Shown here one piece after another: positions 41,652 through 50,377 of a stretch of DNA of 64,000 bases (within the stretch, counting starts at the first letter, position 1; every line of letters begins with the position of its first letter). Origin of the DNA: Betaproteobacteria bacterium (GTDB taxonomy: Bacteria; Pseudomonadota; Gammaproteobacteria; Burkholderiales; SG8-39); the NCBI GenBank assembly GCA_016195915.1, contig JACPYS010000018.1:186001-250000 (forward strand), written 5' to 3'. Both the position numbers and the translations under genes were made by a program. The notes beneath the pieces are model-generated. The model had not been told where the DNA came from, searched no databases, and was given only the letters and a program-made list of their open reading frames with translations.

Positions 41652-43937
41652 TCACTCACTTTCAGAACCCTCGTCCGCGTCGATGTCGTCGAATAGACTT
41701 CGTGCGCTCTGGGGCTTGTCAGACACTTCGACCTTGCCCAGCTTTCGCGGGCTTCGCTTCGGCTCCTCCGGTGTGTATTCGCTGATCCACTCGTTCGTTT
41801 GTCGGATCTCCCGGTCGATGATTTTGGTTGCGCTCTCGTCATCGCCGAAGCATTTCTTAAGTGTCTCGAAAGACTCGAGCAGCTGCTGCATATGCTCTTC
41901 TGGCGCGTCATCCGAGCGGTGATTGGATTCCCACTCCCGCCGGACGCCGTCGAGGCGCGGCAAGAGTTCTGTCCGAACCCTTTCCCGCAACTGTTCGAAT
42001 TCGTCGTCTTTGAAGAGACTTCGGATTCCCTCATCATCCAGAGCATCCGCGTCCTGGCCCTCAAGAGCGTAGTTGCTCACCGTCTCAACAAACTTTTTCC
42101 TCTTGTCCTCCGGCAGAAGGCCGAATTCGTGGAGGCGCTCGGCAAGGCGCACTTCCGTAACGGTATCGAGAAACAGTCCCGGTTCAGATACGCGATCGAG
42201 GAGATCGGGATGGTGCTCCAGGTACAAAGCGACGAACTCCTTGGAGCAACGGCGGGAGAGAAAGCCTTGCAGAGCCCGCTTCGCTCCCCAGGCCGAGAGC
42301 CACGTGGACTTGTACGATTTGCTCGGCGAGGATTCGCCAAGTTTCGCGAGCATCAGCGGAAACAAGGGCTTGGGTACGACGACAGCTTTCTCAATGCCGA
42401 CGTCACCGCAGGTGACTTGATCTACGATCCTCTCCGGCGCGCTTCCACGGATGTAAATGCCGAGCATCTCCGGACTCTGGACGAGAATTTCCGCGTAGGC
42501 GTCGCCGATAGTCGGATGCTTGAACCGCCAGGAGGACTCGCCGCTCGCGTGCGAGTGCAGGACGAGACTGCCGTTCAGCGCTTCAAGCGCTGTGACGCAT
42601 CCCCCAAGATCACTATCTAAACGGGCGAGCGCCTCAGTCTCTGACGGCTGGAGCTCGATCGGGCTTTCCAGCCGGTCGTTGCGCATGTAGATCAGGGCGA
42701 GCGCCGCCTTGCTATCGGCGTCGAGGCCTTGAAGGACTTCCTCGAGAAGCTGCTCGCGCTTCTCGACGAACTGGCGGAGATAGTAGGGATCGATGAACAC
42801 GTCTTTCGTGAAGAGAGGGTCGGCTAGGCGCCGTGCCGTTTCCGGAATGAAGCGCGGATGGCTCGCGATGTCCTCCAAGTAAGGCTTGATCTCGCTTCGA
42901 AAGGAGCGCGGCTGCTTTCCGAGCTTGAGGTGGTTGTAGAGGATCTGGCGCTTCTCGTCGGCGGACAGGTTGTGAACATCAATCACGACCTGGCTCTCCT
43001 TGAGCAGCGGAAACGCGCTCTCCTTCAGGTCTTTCCGAGCGCGGTTGTAGATGTAGTCGCGCGAGGTCATCACAATCTTCGCCCCCTTGCGGAGCATCGT
43101 CTTGATCTGCGGCAGGAGGTGGTTCCAGCGGTGGACTAGGAAATCCTCGTACTGGGTCACGCCGAAGGCGTCGTCCAACCAGAAGAATTGCGACGGCTCG
43201 TCCGGGTTCCAGCGCTCAGCGACTTTCCCAGGTTCGTCGAGCTTGAGCATCGAGGCGTGCCATTGGTCGAGTGCCGCCATCGCCAGCAGGGATGCGATGG
43301 TCGTCTTGCCCGCCGCCGGCTCGCCAACGAGGAGCACAAAACTGTGCCTGTCGAGCGCTTCGGCCGCTTTCCGGTACGCATCTGTAACGACGACCTTCGC
43401 GAGGTCCTCGCGGAGCGATTCAAGGATGGCCCGCGCCTGCGCATAGGTGCGCTCGTCGAGAATCTGGCTGAGGTCTCCCAGCCCGTAAACGCGCGGCACG
43501 AGCATGCGCAGGCGCTTGTTCTCGCGAATTTGCTGGCTGATCCAGGTTGAACCGAAGGTTGCGACGTGTTTCACTCCGGCGGCCTGGAAGAGCACCTTGA
43601 TCTCTTCCGCTTGCGTGCCGGAAAGGCCCGCGTTCGTCATGAGCAGGTAGGAGTCGCAAAGGCCTTTCGCGACAAGCTTTTTCGCCTTCTCGACTTCGTC
43701 GGAAAGGTCGGACGTTCGAAGGACGTAGTTGCTCTTGCTGGTGAACTTGCACTGGATCAGGAATGAGCCGGTCAGGTCTTCCTGTCCCGTGGCCCTCCAC
43801 TTGCCCGTGAACGCGCCATCCCTCCCGCCGTCGCCGGAATCGAGAAACGACTCCACGGTCTGCCCAACGATCTCCCTTGTGATCGTGAGACACAGCTGCT
43901 GAAAGCTGTTCCAACCAAGATTGTGTAGGTCGTACAT
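41652..43937 (-). CDS. nSTAND3 NTPase with N-terminal Mrr-like nuclease domain, candidate anti-phage protein
   Basis: 761 residues. Residues about 5-70 form a PD-(D/E)XK nuclease of the Mrr type: SGDGGRDGAF (Asp40) and FLIQCKF (Gln62-Lys64). Residues about 155-400 match nSTAND3: ILDERTYAQARAIL, Walker A GEPAAGKTT (205-213), Walker B FFWLDDAFG, sensor TSRDYIYNRARKDLK and ILYNHLKLGKQPRSF. The C-terminal 350 residues are helical, as in a sensing superstructure, and end acidic. STAND proteins detect a ligand, oligomerise and activate the effector, here DNA cleavage. The ATG at 43937 lies in the IS target duplication, so the natural upstream region has been displaced by the IS. Confidence 0.85.
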   Translation of the reverse strand: MYDLHNLGWNSFQQLCLTITREIVGQTVESFLDSGDGGRDGAFTGKWRATGQEDLTGSFLIQCKFTSKSNYVLRTSDLSDEVEKAKKLVAKGLCDSYLLMTNAGLSGTQAEEIKVLFQAAGVKHVATFGSTWISQQIRENKRLRMLVPRVYGLGDLSQILDERTYAQARAILESLREDLAKVVVTDAYRKAAEALDRHSFVLLVGEPAAGKTTIASLLAMAALDQWHASMLKLDEPGKVAERWNPDEPSQFFWLDDAFGVTQYEDFLVHRWNHLLPQIKTMLRKGAKIVMTSRDYIYNRARKDLKESAFPLLKESQVVIDVHNLSADEKRQILYNHLKLGKQPRSFRSEIKPYLEDIASHPRFIPETARRLADPLFTKDVFIDPYYLRQFVEKREQLLEEVLQGLDADSKAALALIYMRNDRLESPIELQPSETEALARLDSDLGGCVTALEALNGSLVLHSHASGESSWRFKHPTIGDAYAEILVQSPEMLGIYIRGSAPERIVDQVTCGDVGIEKAVVVPKPLFPLMLAKLGESSPSKSYKSTWLSAWGAKRALQGFLSRRCSKEFVALYLEHHPDLLDRVSEPGLFLDTVTEVRLAERLHEFGLLPEDKRKKFVETVSNYALEGQDADALDDEGIRSLFKDDEFEQLRERVRTELLPRLDGVRREWESNHRSDDAPEEHMQQLLESFETLKKCFGDDESATKIIDREIRQTNEWISEYTPEEPKRSPRKLGKVEVSDKPQSARSLFDDIDADEGSESE

Positions 43938-43944
43938 TTCGTTA
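43937..43944. repeat. Left 8-base target site duplication of the IS
   Basis: TTTCGTTA, matched exactly by 44978-44985. Its first base is the A (complemented) of the ATG of the nSTAND3 gene, so the start codon survived while everything upstream of it was replaced beyond 8 bases. Confidence 0.9.
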
Positions 43945-43967
43945 CTTGATTACCAATGAGGCTCAGC
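43945..43967. repeat. Left terminal inverted repeat of the IS
   Basis: Pairs with 44955-44977, one mismatch in 23. Confidence 0.9.
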
Positions 43968-44024
43968 TGGTGAGCCGGTAGGTTGCGCATAGTGGCATTG
44001 CTTGATTTCGCAAGGAGATAAGCG

Positions 44025-44972
44025 ATGCCGAAGAACAAGGTGCAATTTCAGCGGGGTATGAGTTTGCCTGAGTTCATGGACAGGTACGGTACAAAGGAAC
44101 GATGCGAGCAAGCGCTGTTTGCCTGGCGCTGGCCGGGAGGATTCGTCTGCCCCGAATGTGGCCATACGGGGTGCTGCGCTCTGAAAGGTCGACCGCTGTT
44201 CCAGTGCAATGGCTGTAGCCGGCAAACTTCGGTGACGGCCGGCACCGTCTTCGCCGCCTCCAAGCTCGCGCTCAACGTCTGGTTTCTGGCGATGCATCTG
44301 ATCACCCAAGCCAAGAACGGTATCTCGTCCATGGATCTGTCCCGCCAACTGGGCATCTCGCAAAACAGCGCTTGGCTGATGAAGCATAAGCTCATGCAGG
44401 CGATGCTCGAGCGCGACGGCGCCCGACCGCTTGCCGGCGTGGTGCAGATCGACGATGCGTACTGGGGCGGGCGGCGCCGCGGTTTCAAGCGCGGACGCGG
44501 CGCCAGCGGCAAGACGCCCTTCGTGGCAGCGGTTGAAACCGATGTGGCGGGGCATCCGCGTCGGATGAGCCTGAACTGCGTCAGGGGCTTTCGCTCGAAG
44601 GAGATCGCCCGCTGGAGTCGGAGAAAATTGGCTGCTGGTACGGCAGTTCATTCCGACGGCTTGGCCTGTTTTGCCGCCGTGAGTGCGGCCGGCTGCGCGC
44701 ATAACCCGACGGTCATGCGCGGCCCGGGAATCGACCGTCGTCGGCGCGTACTCAACTGGGTCGATACCATGCTGGGCAACGTCAAGAACTCGATCCACGG
44801 CACCTATCATGCGATCCGTCCCAAGCATCTGCCGCGCTATCTGGCGGAATTCAGCTATCGCTTCAATCGACGATTCGACTTGGCGAGTATGTTGGCACGG
44901 CTGGCGACTGCCGCCGCGCAAACACCGCCTATGCCCTACCGACTCGTAAAGTTGGCTGAGGCTCATTGGTAA
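44025..44972 (+). CDS. IS1595-family transposase
   Basis: 315 residues. N-terminal zinc ribbon (FVCPECGHTGC, then FQCNGCSRQTSV), and the DDE-type core of IS1595: first Asp in VVQIDDAYWGGRRRG, second in AVHSDGLACF, Glu in RYLAEFSYRFNRRFD. AAGGAGA lies ahead of the ATG. All catalytic residues are present, so it could be active. It reads opposite to the two flanking defence-type genes. Confidence 0.92.
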   Translation: MPKNKVQFQRGMSLPEFMDRYGTKERCEQALFAWRWPGGFVCPECGHTGCCALKGRPLFQCNGCSRQTSVTAGTVFAASKLALNVWFLAMHLITQAKNGISSMDLSRQLGISQNSAWLMKHKLMQAMLERDGARPLAGVVQIDDAYWGGRRRGFKRGRGASGKTPFVAAVETDVAGHPRRMSLNCVRGFRSKEIARWSRRKLAAGTAVHSDGLACFAAVSAAGCAHNPTVMRGPGIDRRRRVLNWVDTMLGNVKNSIHGTYHAIRPKHLPRYLAEFSYRFNRRFDLASMLARLATAAAQTPPMPYRLVKLAEAHW

Positions 44973-44977
44973 TCAAG
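44955..44977. repeat. Right terminal inverted repeat of the IS
   Basis: Pairs with 43945-43967. The transposase stop TAA (44970-44972) falls inside it. Confidence 0.9.
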
Positions 44978-44985
44978 TTTCGTTA
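44978..44985. repeat. Right 8-base target site duplication of the IS
   Basis: TTTCGTTA, identical to 43937-43944. Confidence 0.9.
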
Positions 44986-45113
44986 TGCCAACCGGAGATG
45001 ACCCTGCCTCAGCCTAGGCCAGGGATCACCGACGGTCAACCCGAGCGACCGAGCACGCCACCGTCAATCCACGGCGCGCTGCGCGTAGATCCCCTCGTGC
45101 TCCCCTTGCTGGT

Positions 45114-47243
45114 TCACTTCTCTTTCTTCTTCAACCTACGCTTCGCGATTGCCGCGTCGAGCAAGTCCATTTCCTTGCGCACGCTCTTGGGATCGGCGCC
45201 GAATCTCGCAACCGCCGCGTCGAAGGTGTCCGGCTGGAGCACAAGGCGCGGGTGCACGGCGGCGACCCGATCGTTCAGCTTCGTCCACTGTGCCTCGATC
45301 GCCAGCCGCTCCGAGATCATCTTCACCTGCACCGGGTCATCTAGGTGCTTGAGCAAATCCTCGGGCGAAGGCTTGTCACCCGACCAGAGCGATCTAAGCG
45401 CGACTCGATGCAATAGCCTTCGGCCGCCGCCCAGATTGTGAGGCTGTATGAGCCGAAGATGCCTGGCCTCGAAAAAGCGCGTCAACGCCGACATGTCGGT
45501 GAAGTACACGCCATCCACCGCCCCCGGAACGCTGAACGGCATGGCGTTGACGACGCAAGGAACGATCTGCTTGCCTTTCGCGTCCACTCCGAAATGCGAC
45601 TCCAGTATGTCGGGATATCGCAGAAGCGCCTCGGCCAGCCGGTTGACCTGCAAAATGTGCGACCTCGTTTCGAGCTGGAAGTAGTACGAAGCGACCGGGC
45701 TCCAGTTCGACAGCGAATGACTCTTGCACTCCAAGAGAAACAGGTACTTCCCCCACGGGACGACAGCGTCGTACTCGTACTCCTTGCCATCTCGCGTGGC
45801 CTTGAAAGCCTTGCACGTCAAGCCTTGTTTCTCGATCAATTCGCGCAATGTGCGCTCGAAAGATGGACCCTTGCGATTGACGCGCGCGCCTAGGCTGGAA
45901 AACGCGGATAGCACCACCCTTGTCAGGTTGGAGCTTCTGACCGCCGGCCCGAAGACGATCAGGTCGTCCTCGCCGACACCGATCAGCGGACAATCGAACA
46001 AGTCGCGGCTTGAGCGCCGCAGCGTCGCACGCCGGATGAATTCGAGCGCGGGTTCCGGCGCGAGCCCGAGCCGCCCAAGCCGGGCCGCAAGCTCGGCGCG
46101 CTTCGTGAACTGGATCAGCGATTTCGGCGTGTCGCTGGACGGGTCCCATGCCTTATCCGCCATGCATTGAAGGATGGCAAAGCCGCGCAGCCATTCAACA
46201 AGGCGAAGCCCGGCGTAGCGCTGCTGGTCCTCGTGGATTGCGAACCCAAGCAACTCGCTTAGGGCGGCGCCGGCGTGCGCTTCGGCGAGGCAGACATAGG
46301 CGTTGGGAAGGAGCGCAGCCTGTCCTTCTATGCCGACCTCCGTGTCCTTCGCGTTCGTCGCATGGATGAGGTGCATGTAATTCTGGAACAGGATCGAATT
46401 CAGCCGCTCGTTGGCGACGAAGTCCACCGCCTCCCATTCCATGTCAGGTTCGAGCACGGTGACAGTCGAGTCTTCCGGAAATCCGGGCGGGAAGTTCGGC
46501 GGCCTGCTCGGCGGGACGTACTCCTTCAAGCTTCCACCGAAGTACCTTCGCCGCTCCTCGATGCGCTGCCACACGCGCCAGAACGCGGCAAGAATGCCGG
46601 TCGAGCCCGCCATGTAACGGTGCTGGTCATCCACATCGCGCCAAGCGGGCAGGATCACCCGGTCGTCGTCCTTCGCCACCCAGCCGTTCCGGTAGCTCTC
46701 CATGACGAGCGTCATGGTTAGCGTCTCGACGAGCATGTTGACGGCCCCATCCGGGGTAAACGTCACGCCGTCCTCGCCCTGAAGCACCGTGTTCTGCGCG
46801 TCGAACAGCTCTGGGAGCGAGAGGACAGCGTCGTGCGCCCGCTTGATCACTTCCGCGTATTCGATGGCCGTGCGGTCGATGCAGGCCGACGCGCGCACTT
46901 CCGGCGGCAGCTTCGAAACGTCGCAGCGCTCGAGCATGTCCAGAATGCCGTGGTAGCCACGGTCAATGAGCTCGATCGTGTCGAACGTAGCCCGAAGCTT
47001 GCCGGCGCAATCCGGGCCGCGGCGATTGGCGGCGTAATCGGCGATGTTCTGGAACAGCCACCTTCGAGCGCTTGCCCTCGAAGGATTCGGCCGCTTCAGA
47101 AGAAGTCCCGTCGAGCGCAGAACGAACCCCGACAGCTCTTCCGCGACAGCGGCGTCGAATTGAACGGTGTCCAGCTCGACTTTCAGCTTCTCCCAGGACA
47201 GCGCTTCAAGCGCCTCTTTTACCGACTGCTCGTGGAGCGGCAT
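45114..47243 (-). CDS. Unknown 709-residue protein with a PD-(D/E)XK-like nuclease signature
   Basis: I do not recognise the first 450 residues. They are helical and hold no membrane segment. From about 455 on, a restriction-endonuclease-like pattern appears: SFERTLRELIEKQG (Glu463), KEYEYDAVVPWGKYLFLLECKSHS (Asp492, Glu505-Cys-Lys507), followed by a helix. This E...D...ExK order matches PD-(D/E)XK folds. The C-terminus is basic (KRRLKKKEK). It is on the same strand as the nSTAND3 gene and, before the IS came, its stop lay 136 bases upstream of that gene's start, so they likely formed one unit. A role in defence is inferred from this. Confidence 0.7.
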   Translation of the reverse strand: MPLHEQSVKEALEALSWEKLKVELDTVQFDAAVAEELSGFVLRSTGLLLKRPNPSRASARRWLFQNIADYAANRRGPDCAGKLRATFDTIELIDRGYHGILDMLERCDVSKLPPEVRASACIDRTAIEYAEVIKRAHDAVLSLPELFDAQNTVLQGEDGVTFTPDGAVNMLVETLTMTLVMESYRNGWVAKDDDRVILPAWRDVDDQHRYMAGSTGILAAFWRVWQRIEERRRYFGGSLKEYVPPSRPPNFPPGFPEDSTVTVLEPDMEWEAVDFVANERLNSILFQNYMHLIHATNAKDTEVGIEGQAALLPNAYVCLAEAHAGAALSELLGFAIHEDQQRYAGLRLVEWLRGFAILQCMADKAWDPSSDTPKSLIQFTKRAELAARLGRLGLAPEPALEFIRRATLRRSSRDLFDCPLIGVGEDDLIVFGPAVRSSNLTRVVLSAFSSLGARVNRKGPSFERTLRELIEKQGLTCKAFKATRDGKEYEYDAVVPWGKYLFLLECKSHSLSNWSPVASYYFQLETRSHILQVNRLAEALLRYPDILESHFGVDAKGKQIVPCVVNAMPFSVPGAVDGVYFTDMSALTRFFEARHLRLIQPHNLGGGRRLLHRVALRSLWSGDKPSPEDLLKHLDDPVQVKMISERLAIEAQWTKLNDRVAAVHPRLVLQPDTFDAAVARFGADPKSVRKEMDLLDAAIAKRRLKKKEK

Positions 47244-47452
47244 GCGTCATTTTCGCACGCCCGCCTCGCTATCGCTTGAAGCCAGTCGGCTTCGCTTGCA
47301 CACGTCCTTGCGATGGACGACCGAATGGATCAGGTCGCGCCGAAGCCGGACAAGAACCGCACCGCGCCCGAGCTGCTTGAATGGACACCACGAAAAAGAT
47401 GTCTACTGCGCGCTTGCCACACTTGCCTTGGGCCGCTGGAGGAGCTGCCGTT

Positions 47453-47698
47453 TCATAATGCAGCCCTCAAGGGAAGACAGGTATCGTCGTCGGCCGCGCA
47501 ACTTGAGGCCGTAATTTGGCTCCGAATCTTCCGCGGTTCCGGTGCAGCGCAGGTCGGAAGTGCTTCGATTTCACAAACAACGGAGGCGCCACTGCGGTTG
47601 ACGAATATACCGATCGTGAGTTGCGTGCCGACCGGCAGCTTTGAACAATCGTCTTCAATTTTGCAAAGGAGCCCTTCAAGCCTGCGTTCTCGGTTCAT
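47453..47698 (-). CDS. Small hypothetical protein upstream of the defence genes
   Basis: 81 residues with a very good ribosome site (GGAGGAAG just before the ATG at 47698). No domain recognised; it has six cysteines, opens with a charged stretch (MNRERRLEGLLCKIEDDCSK) and has a strand-rich centre (GTQLTIGIFVNRSGASVVCEIEAL). It is on the same strand as the 709-residue gene, 209 bases upstream. The frame stays open 90 codons further upstream without coding character. It may be a small accessory protein of the locus. Confidence 0.45.
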   Translation of the reverse strand: MNRERRLEGLLCKIEDDCSKLPVGTQLTIGIFVNRSGASVVCEIEALPTCAAPEPRKIRSQITASSCAADDDTCLPLRAAL

Positions 47699-48222
47699 AC
47701 TTCCTCCATCTGGCCTAAGTCTGTCATCGCAAGACCTATGCCATGTATGCTGGAGGCGCCTTCCGAGTGTGCGTGCCCGGTCTCTATTATGTCGACGAAT
47801 ATGGTCAAGGCAATGGGGAGGAGATAATCCCAGAAGAAATAGCGACTTGACGAAATCGGTATATAGGCCGTCGTCAGACATCACAAAAACGCGGCAATTG
47901 AACCCAATCTGGATCAAAAGGGACATTACCGAGATCGGCGCGATGCTTGGGCATCCATATTTCACCACTTACAGCTTCTCGTCATGCGACGGCGCACCAC
48001 ACCCACCACAAACATTCTCGCGTGCCAGTAGCGCCGCCGCACCAAGATCATCCCGCACGCCTTCAGCGAGCGCACCGCACGGGTCAAACTGAACACATCC
48101 TGCTAATAAAATGTTGGCAGAAGCGGGACTAGAGTGGCGAATCTTGAGGGGCGCTACCTGCGGCAGCAGCGATCGATCACAAACTCATAACTCTCGAACT
48201 TCATTACGGAATCTCGACCGTG
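47699..48222. other. 524-base stretch without a recognised gene
   Basis: Lower GC than the flanking defence genes. Overlapping frames exist on both strands but none has a ribosome site plus recognisable content. Confidence 0.5.
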
Positions 48223-48972
48223 TCACTTCATGATGGCCCCGCCGCAAACGGGAACGGATATACCTGTTATGAAGCTAGCATCTTCGGAAGCCAAAAAAAC
48301 TGCTACTGCAGCGATATCTTCTGGCTCAGCCAGCCGCCCGACGGGAGTTCGGGCAAGCGCCTTGGCCTTCATTTCATCGGGGAATGCACCAGCCTGGTCT
48401 GTGTGCGTCCACCCTGGGGAAATAGTGTTTACCGTAATGCCGGCCGCGCCCATCTCAAAGGCAAGCTCGCGCGTTAAGCTAAGAAGCGCTGCTTTTGCTA
48501 AATCGCGGGCGTGAAAACCAGGTTCAGGTTGATCTACCGAGATGCTGCCAATGTTTAGGATTCTTCCCCACCGTCTTCTACGCATTCCGGGCAAAACGGC
48601 CTGCGTGCAATTGAATGCGGACTTTATGGTTCCATCTACCTGTTGCTGAATCTCGTCCCATGTTAATTCCATGAAGCCTTTCGGTGCGAAGGGGCGGTGG
48701 GCATTATTGACAAGAATATCAATATGGCCGAATGCCTGCCCAACGGACTTGACCATCCGTTCGACTTCCGTTCTGATAGTAACGTCAGCTTGGATTGCCA
48801 GCCCTTTCCCGCCCGCGCGCTCGATCTCACGCAACACATTCGCCGCACTATCTGCCGAATGCAGATAGTTGACGATTGTAGTTATCCCTTGTCGTCCCAT
48901 CGCTTTCGCAATGGCAGCGCCTATGCCACGGCTCGATCCTGTGATCAGAGCCACTCTGTTTATGACCCGCAT
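48223..48972 (-). CDS. Short-chain dehydrogenase/reductase (FabG-like) lacking the catalytic Tyr
   Basis: 249 residues of the classical SDR type: cofactor motif TGSSRGIGAAIAKA (11-24), ILVNNAH in place of NNAG, active-site Ser in NIGSIS (about 143-145) and ISPGWTHTD. The YxxxK motif reads R156-D-L-A-K160, so the Tyr general acid is Arg. Reduced or altered activity is expected. It is divergent from the ABC/radical SAM operon and lies in the same low-GC segment, so it may belong to that unit. Confidence 0.85.
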   Translation of the reverse strand: MRVINRVALITGSSRGIGAAIAKAMGRQGITTIVNYLHSADSAANVLREIERAGGKGLAIQADVTIRTEVERMVKSVGQAFGHIDILVNNAHRPFAPKGFMELTWDEIQQQVDGTIKSAFNCTQAVLPGMRRRRWGRILNIGSISVDQPEPGFHARDLAKAALLSLTRELAFEMGAAGITVNTISPGWTHTDQAGAFPDEMKAKALARTPVGRLAEPEDIAAVAVFLASEDASFITGISVPVCGGAIMK

Positions 48973-49066
48973 CTCTATATCTTCTTATGCTACTTCAAGT
49001 AATTCAAATCTCTACGCCAACCATCATGGATGGAGTATCGGATCTGCGAAATACCAATATTGGCCT

Positions 49067-49101
49067 TTTTGTGCGTGCTGCTAGTACGTCTTTCCACAAA
49101 A
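49067..49101. promoter_or_regulatory. Inverted repeat, possible enhancer site of the sigma-54-like promoter
   Basis: TTTTGTG (49067-49073) and CACAAAA (49095-49101) lie about 110 bases ahead of the -24 element, a usual distance for a bound activator. Only seven bases per arm, so this is suggestive. Confidence 0.3.
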
Positions 49102-49181
49102 TGTATCGCTCACTCAAACAAATCAAATTGGAGGAAGTCTCTTTCGTCCGTACTGGTGCAATCTGGCAAGCAAGCACCAAG

Positions 49182-49198
49182 CTGGCATGAGTCCTGCT
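49182..49198 (+). promoter_or_regulatory. Sigma-54-type -24/-12 promoter
   Basis: CTGGCATGAGTCCTGCT fits the RpoN consensus (YTGGCACG-N4-TTGCW) with exactly GG-N10-GC spacing (GG at 49184-49185, GC at 49196-49197) and two mismatches. The receptor ATG is at 49247, so transcription would start near 49209 and leave a 40-base leader with a GGAGG site. The operon's last gene encodes an AAA+ activator-type protein, which supports the call. Confidence 0.65.
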
Positions 49199-49246
49199 GG
49201 CCATTTACCTGTCTCCCTAGCCGTTACTACCATTACGGAGGTTCCT

Positions 49247-50377
49247 ATGATAAGCAACAAACCTGCCTCGCGGTTGGTCGCCATGCTACTGGTCGCCCTT
49301 TCGGTCCTTGTCGGAGACGCTAGATCGGCGCCTCAGGAGGAGTTGAAGATCGGTGTGCTTTTCCCCTTGAGCGGAGATGCAGCCTCCTACGGCGCACGAG
49401 GAAAGAACGGTATCGAGCTCGCCGCTGCAGAACTGAACGCCGAAGGCGGCGTACGAGGACGAAAGCTTCGCATCATCTATGAAGATAGCCGCGCTGAGCC
49501 ACGGGCTGGCGTTGCCGCAATGACGAAATTGGTCAGCGTCGATAGGGTGCCGGTTGTAATCGGCGATATCGTTAGCGCAGTGACCTTGGCGGTCGCTCCC
49601 ATTGCCGAGAAACGCAAGGTAGTGCTTCTGTCGCCCACGGCCTCCGCCCCAGCCATCTCGGATGCCGGGGACTACATCTTTCGCATCTGGCCGAGCGATC
49701 TGGCGGAAGGCAAAGAAATCGCAACCTTTGCCGCCAAAACAGGATTCAAGCGGATAAGCATCTTATTCATGCAGAACGACTATGGCATCGGCATCAAGGA
49801 TATATTCACTCGCGTGTTCACCGCGGCAGACGGCAAAGTGTTACAGGTACTAGGCTACAAGCCCGATGAATCTGATTTTCGACCGTACCTGAACCGCATT
49901 GGTGAAACGCGACCAGACGCCATCTACTTGGTTGGTTATTACAAGGATAGCGCTTTGGTGCTCAAACAAGCTCGAGAGCTGGGCTTAAACGCAAAATTCC
50001 TTGGTACCACTGCCATCGAGGACCCAAAACTAATCGAGATAGCCGGCGAATCCGCCGAGGGCCTCATATATCCATTGGCTACCGGTTACGATGCGCAAAG
50101 CTCGGATACGTTAGTTCAATCATTTAGAACTAAATACATCGCACGCTATAAGGTCGAGCCCGACTGGGTGCCTGCTCAGACCTACGATGCGTTAATGCTC
50201 GTTGCTCACGCTATTAGGAAGGGCGGTGTCACCGGTCCTAATATTCAAAAAATCCTGGCCGGCTTGAAGGGGTACCAAGGCATAACTGGTGAGATCACTT
50301 TCGATGCCAAGGGAGACGTTGTCAAACCAGTTACCATCAAGATTGTTCGGGCCGGCAAGTTCGAGAAACTCAAATGA
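49247..50377 (+). CDS. HAAT-family ABC transporter substrate-binding protein
   Basis: 376 residues. Signal peptide (LVAMLLVALSVLVGDARSAP), then the family opening IGVLFPLSGDAASYGARGKNGI, RKVVLLSPTASAPAIS and IYLVGYYKDSALVLKQA. ACGGAGG lies ahead of the ATG at 49247. Codon use and GC are lower than for the receptor at 8128. First gene of a seven-gene operon; the ligand is unknown. Confidence 0.87.
   Translation: MISNKPASRLVAMLLVALSVLVGDARSAPQEELKIGVLFPLSGDAASYGARGKNGIELAAAELNAEGGVRGRKLRIIYEDSRAEPRAGVAAMTKLVSVDRVPVVIGDIVSAVTLAVAPIAEKRKVVLLSPTASAPAISDAGDYIFRIWPSDLAEGKEIATFAAKTGFKRISILFMQNDYGIGIKDIFTRVFTAADGKVLQVLGYKPDESDFRPYLNRIGETRPDAIYLVGYYKDSALVLKQARELGLNAKFLGTTAIEDPKLIEIAGESAEGLIYPLATGYDAQSSDTLVQSFRTKYIARYKVEPDWVPAQTYDALMLVAHAIRKGGVTGPNIQKILAGLKGYQGITGEITFDAKGDVVKPVTIKIVRAGKFEKLK

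Larger units (their letters stand above)
43945..44977 (+). mobile_element. IS1595-family insertion sequence, complete, 1033 bases
   Basis: Terminal inverted repeats at 43945-43967 and 44955-44977 agree at 22 of 23 positions (CTTGATTACCAATGAG then G/C then CTCAGC). Both ends are flanked by a perfect 8-base duplication TTTCGTTA (43937-43944 and 44978-44985), the length usual for IS1595. The transposase is intact and its stop lies within the right repeat. Perfect duplications and an intact gene argue for a recent insertion. Confidence 0.93.

Noticed and set aside
41236-41922. 228-codon plus-strand frame at the island edge
   Set aside because: Overlaps the end of the NTPase gene in antisense and has no recognisable protein pattern.
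47313-48092. 259-codon plus-strand frame
   Set aside because: Mixed composition, no ribosome site, no motif; overlaps the better-supported 81-residue minus-strand gene.
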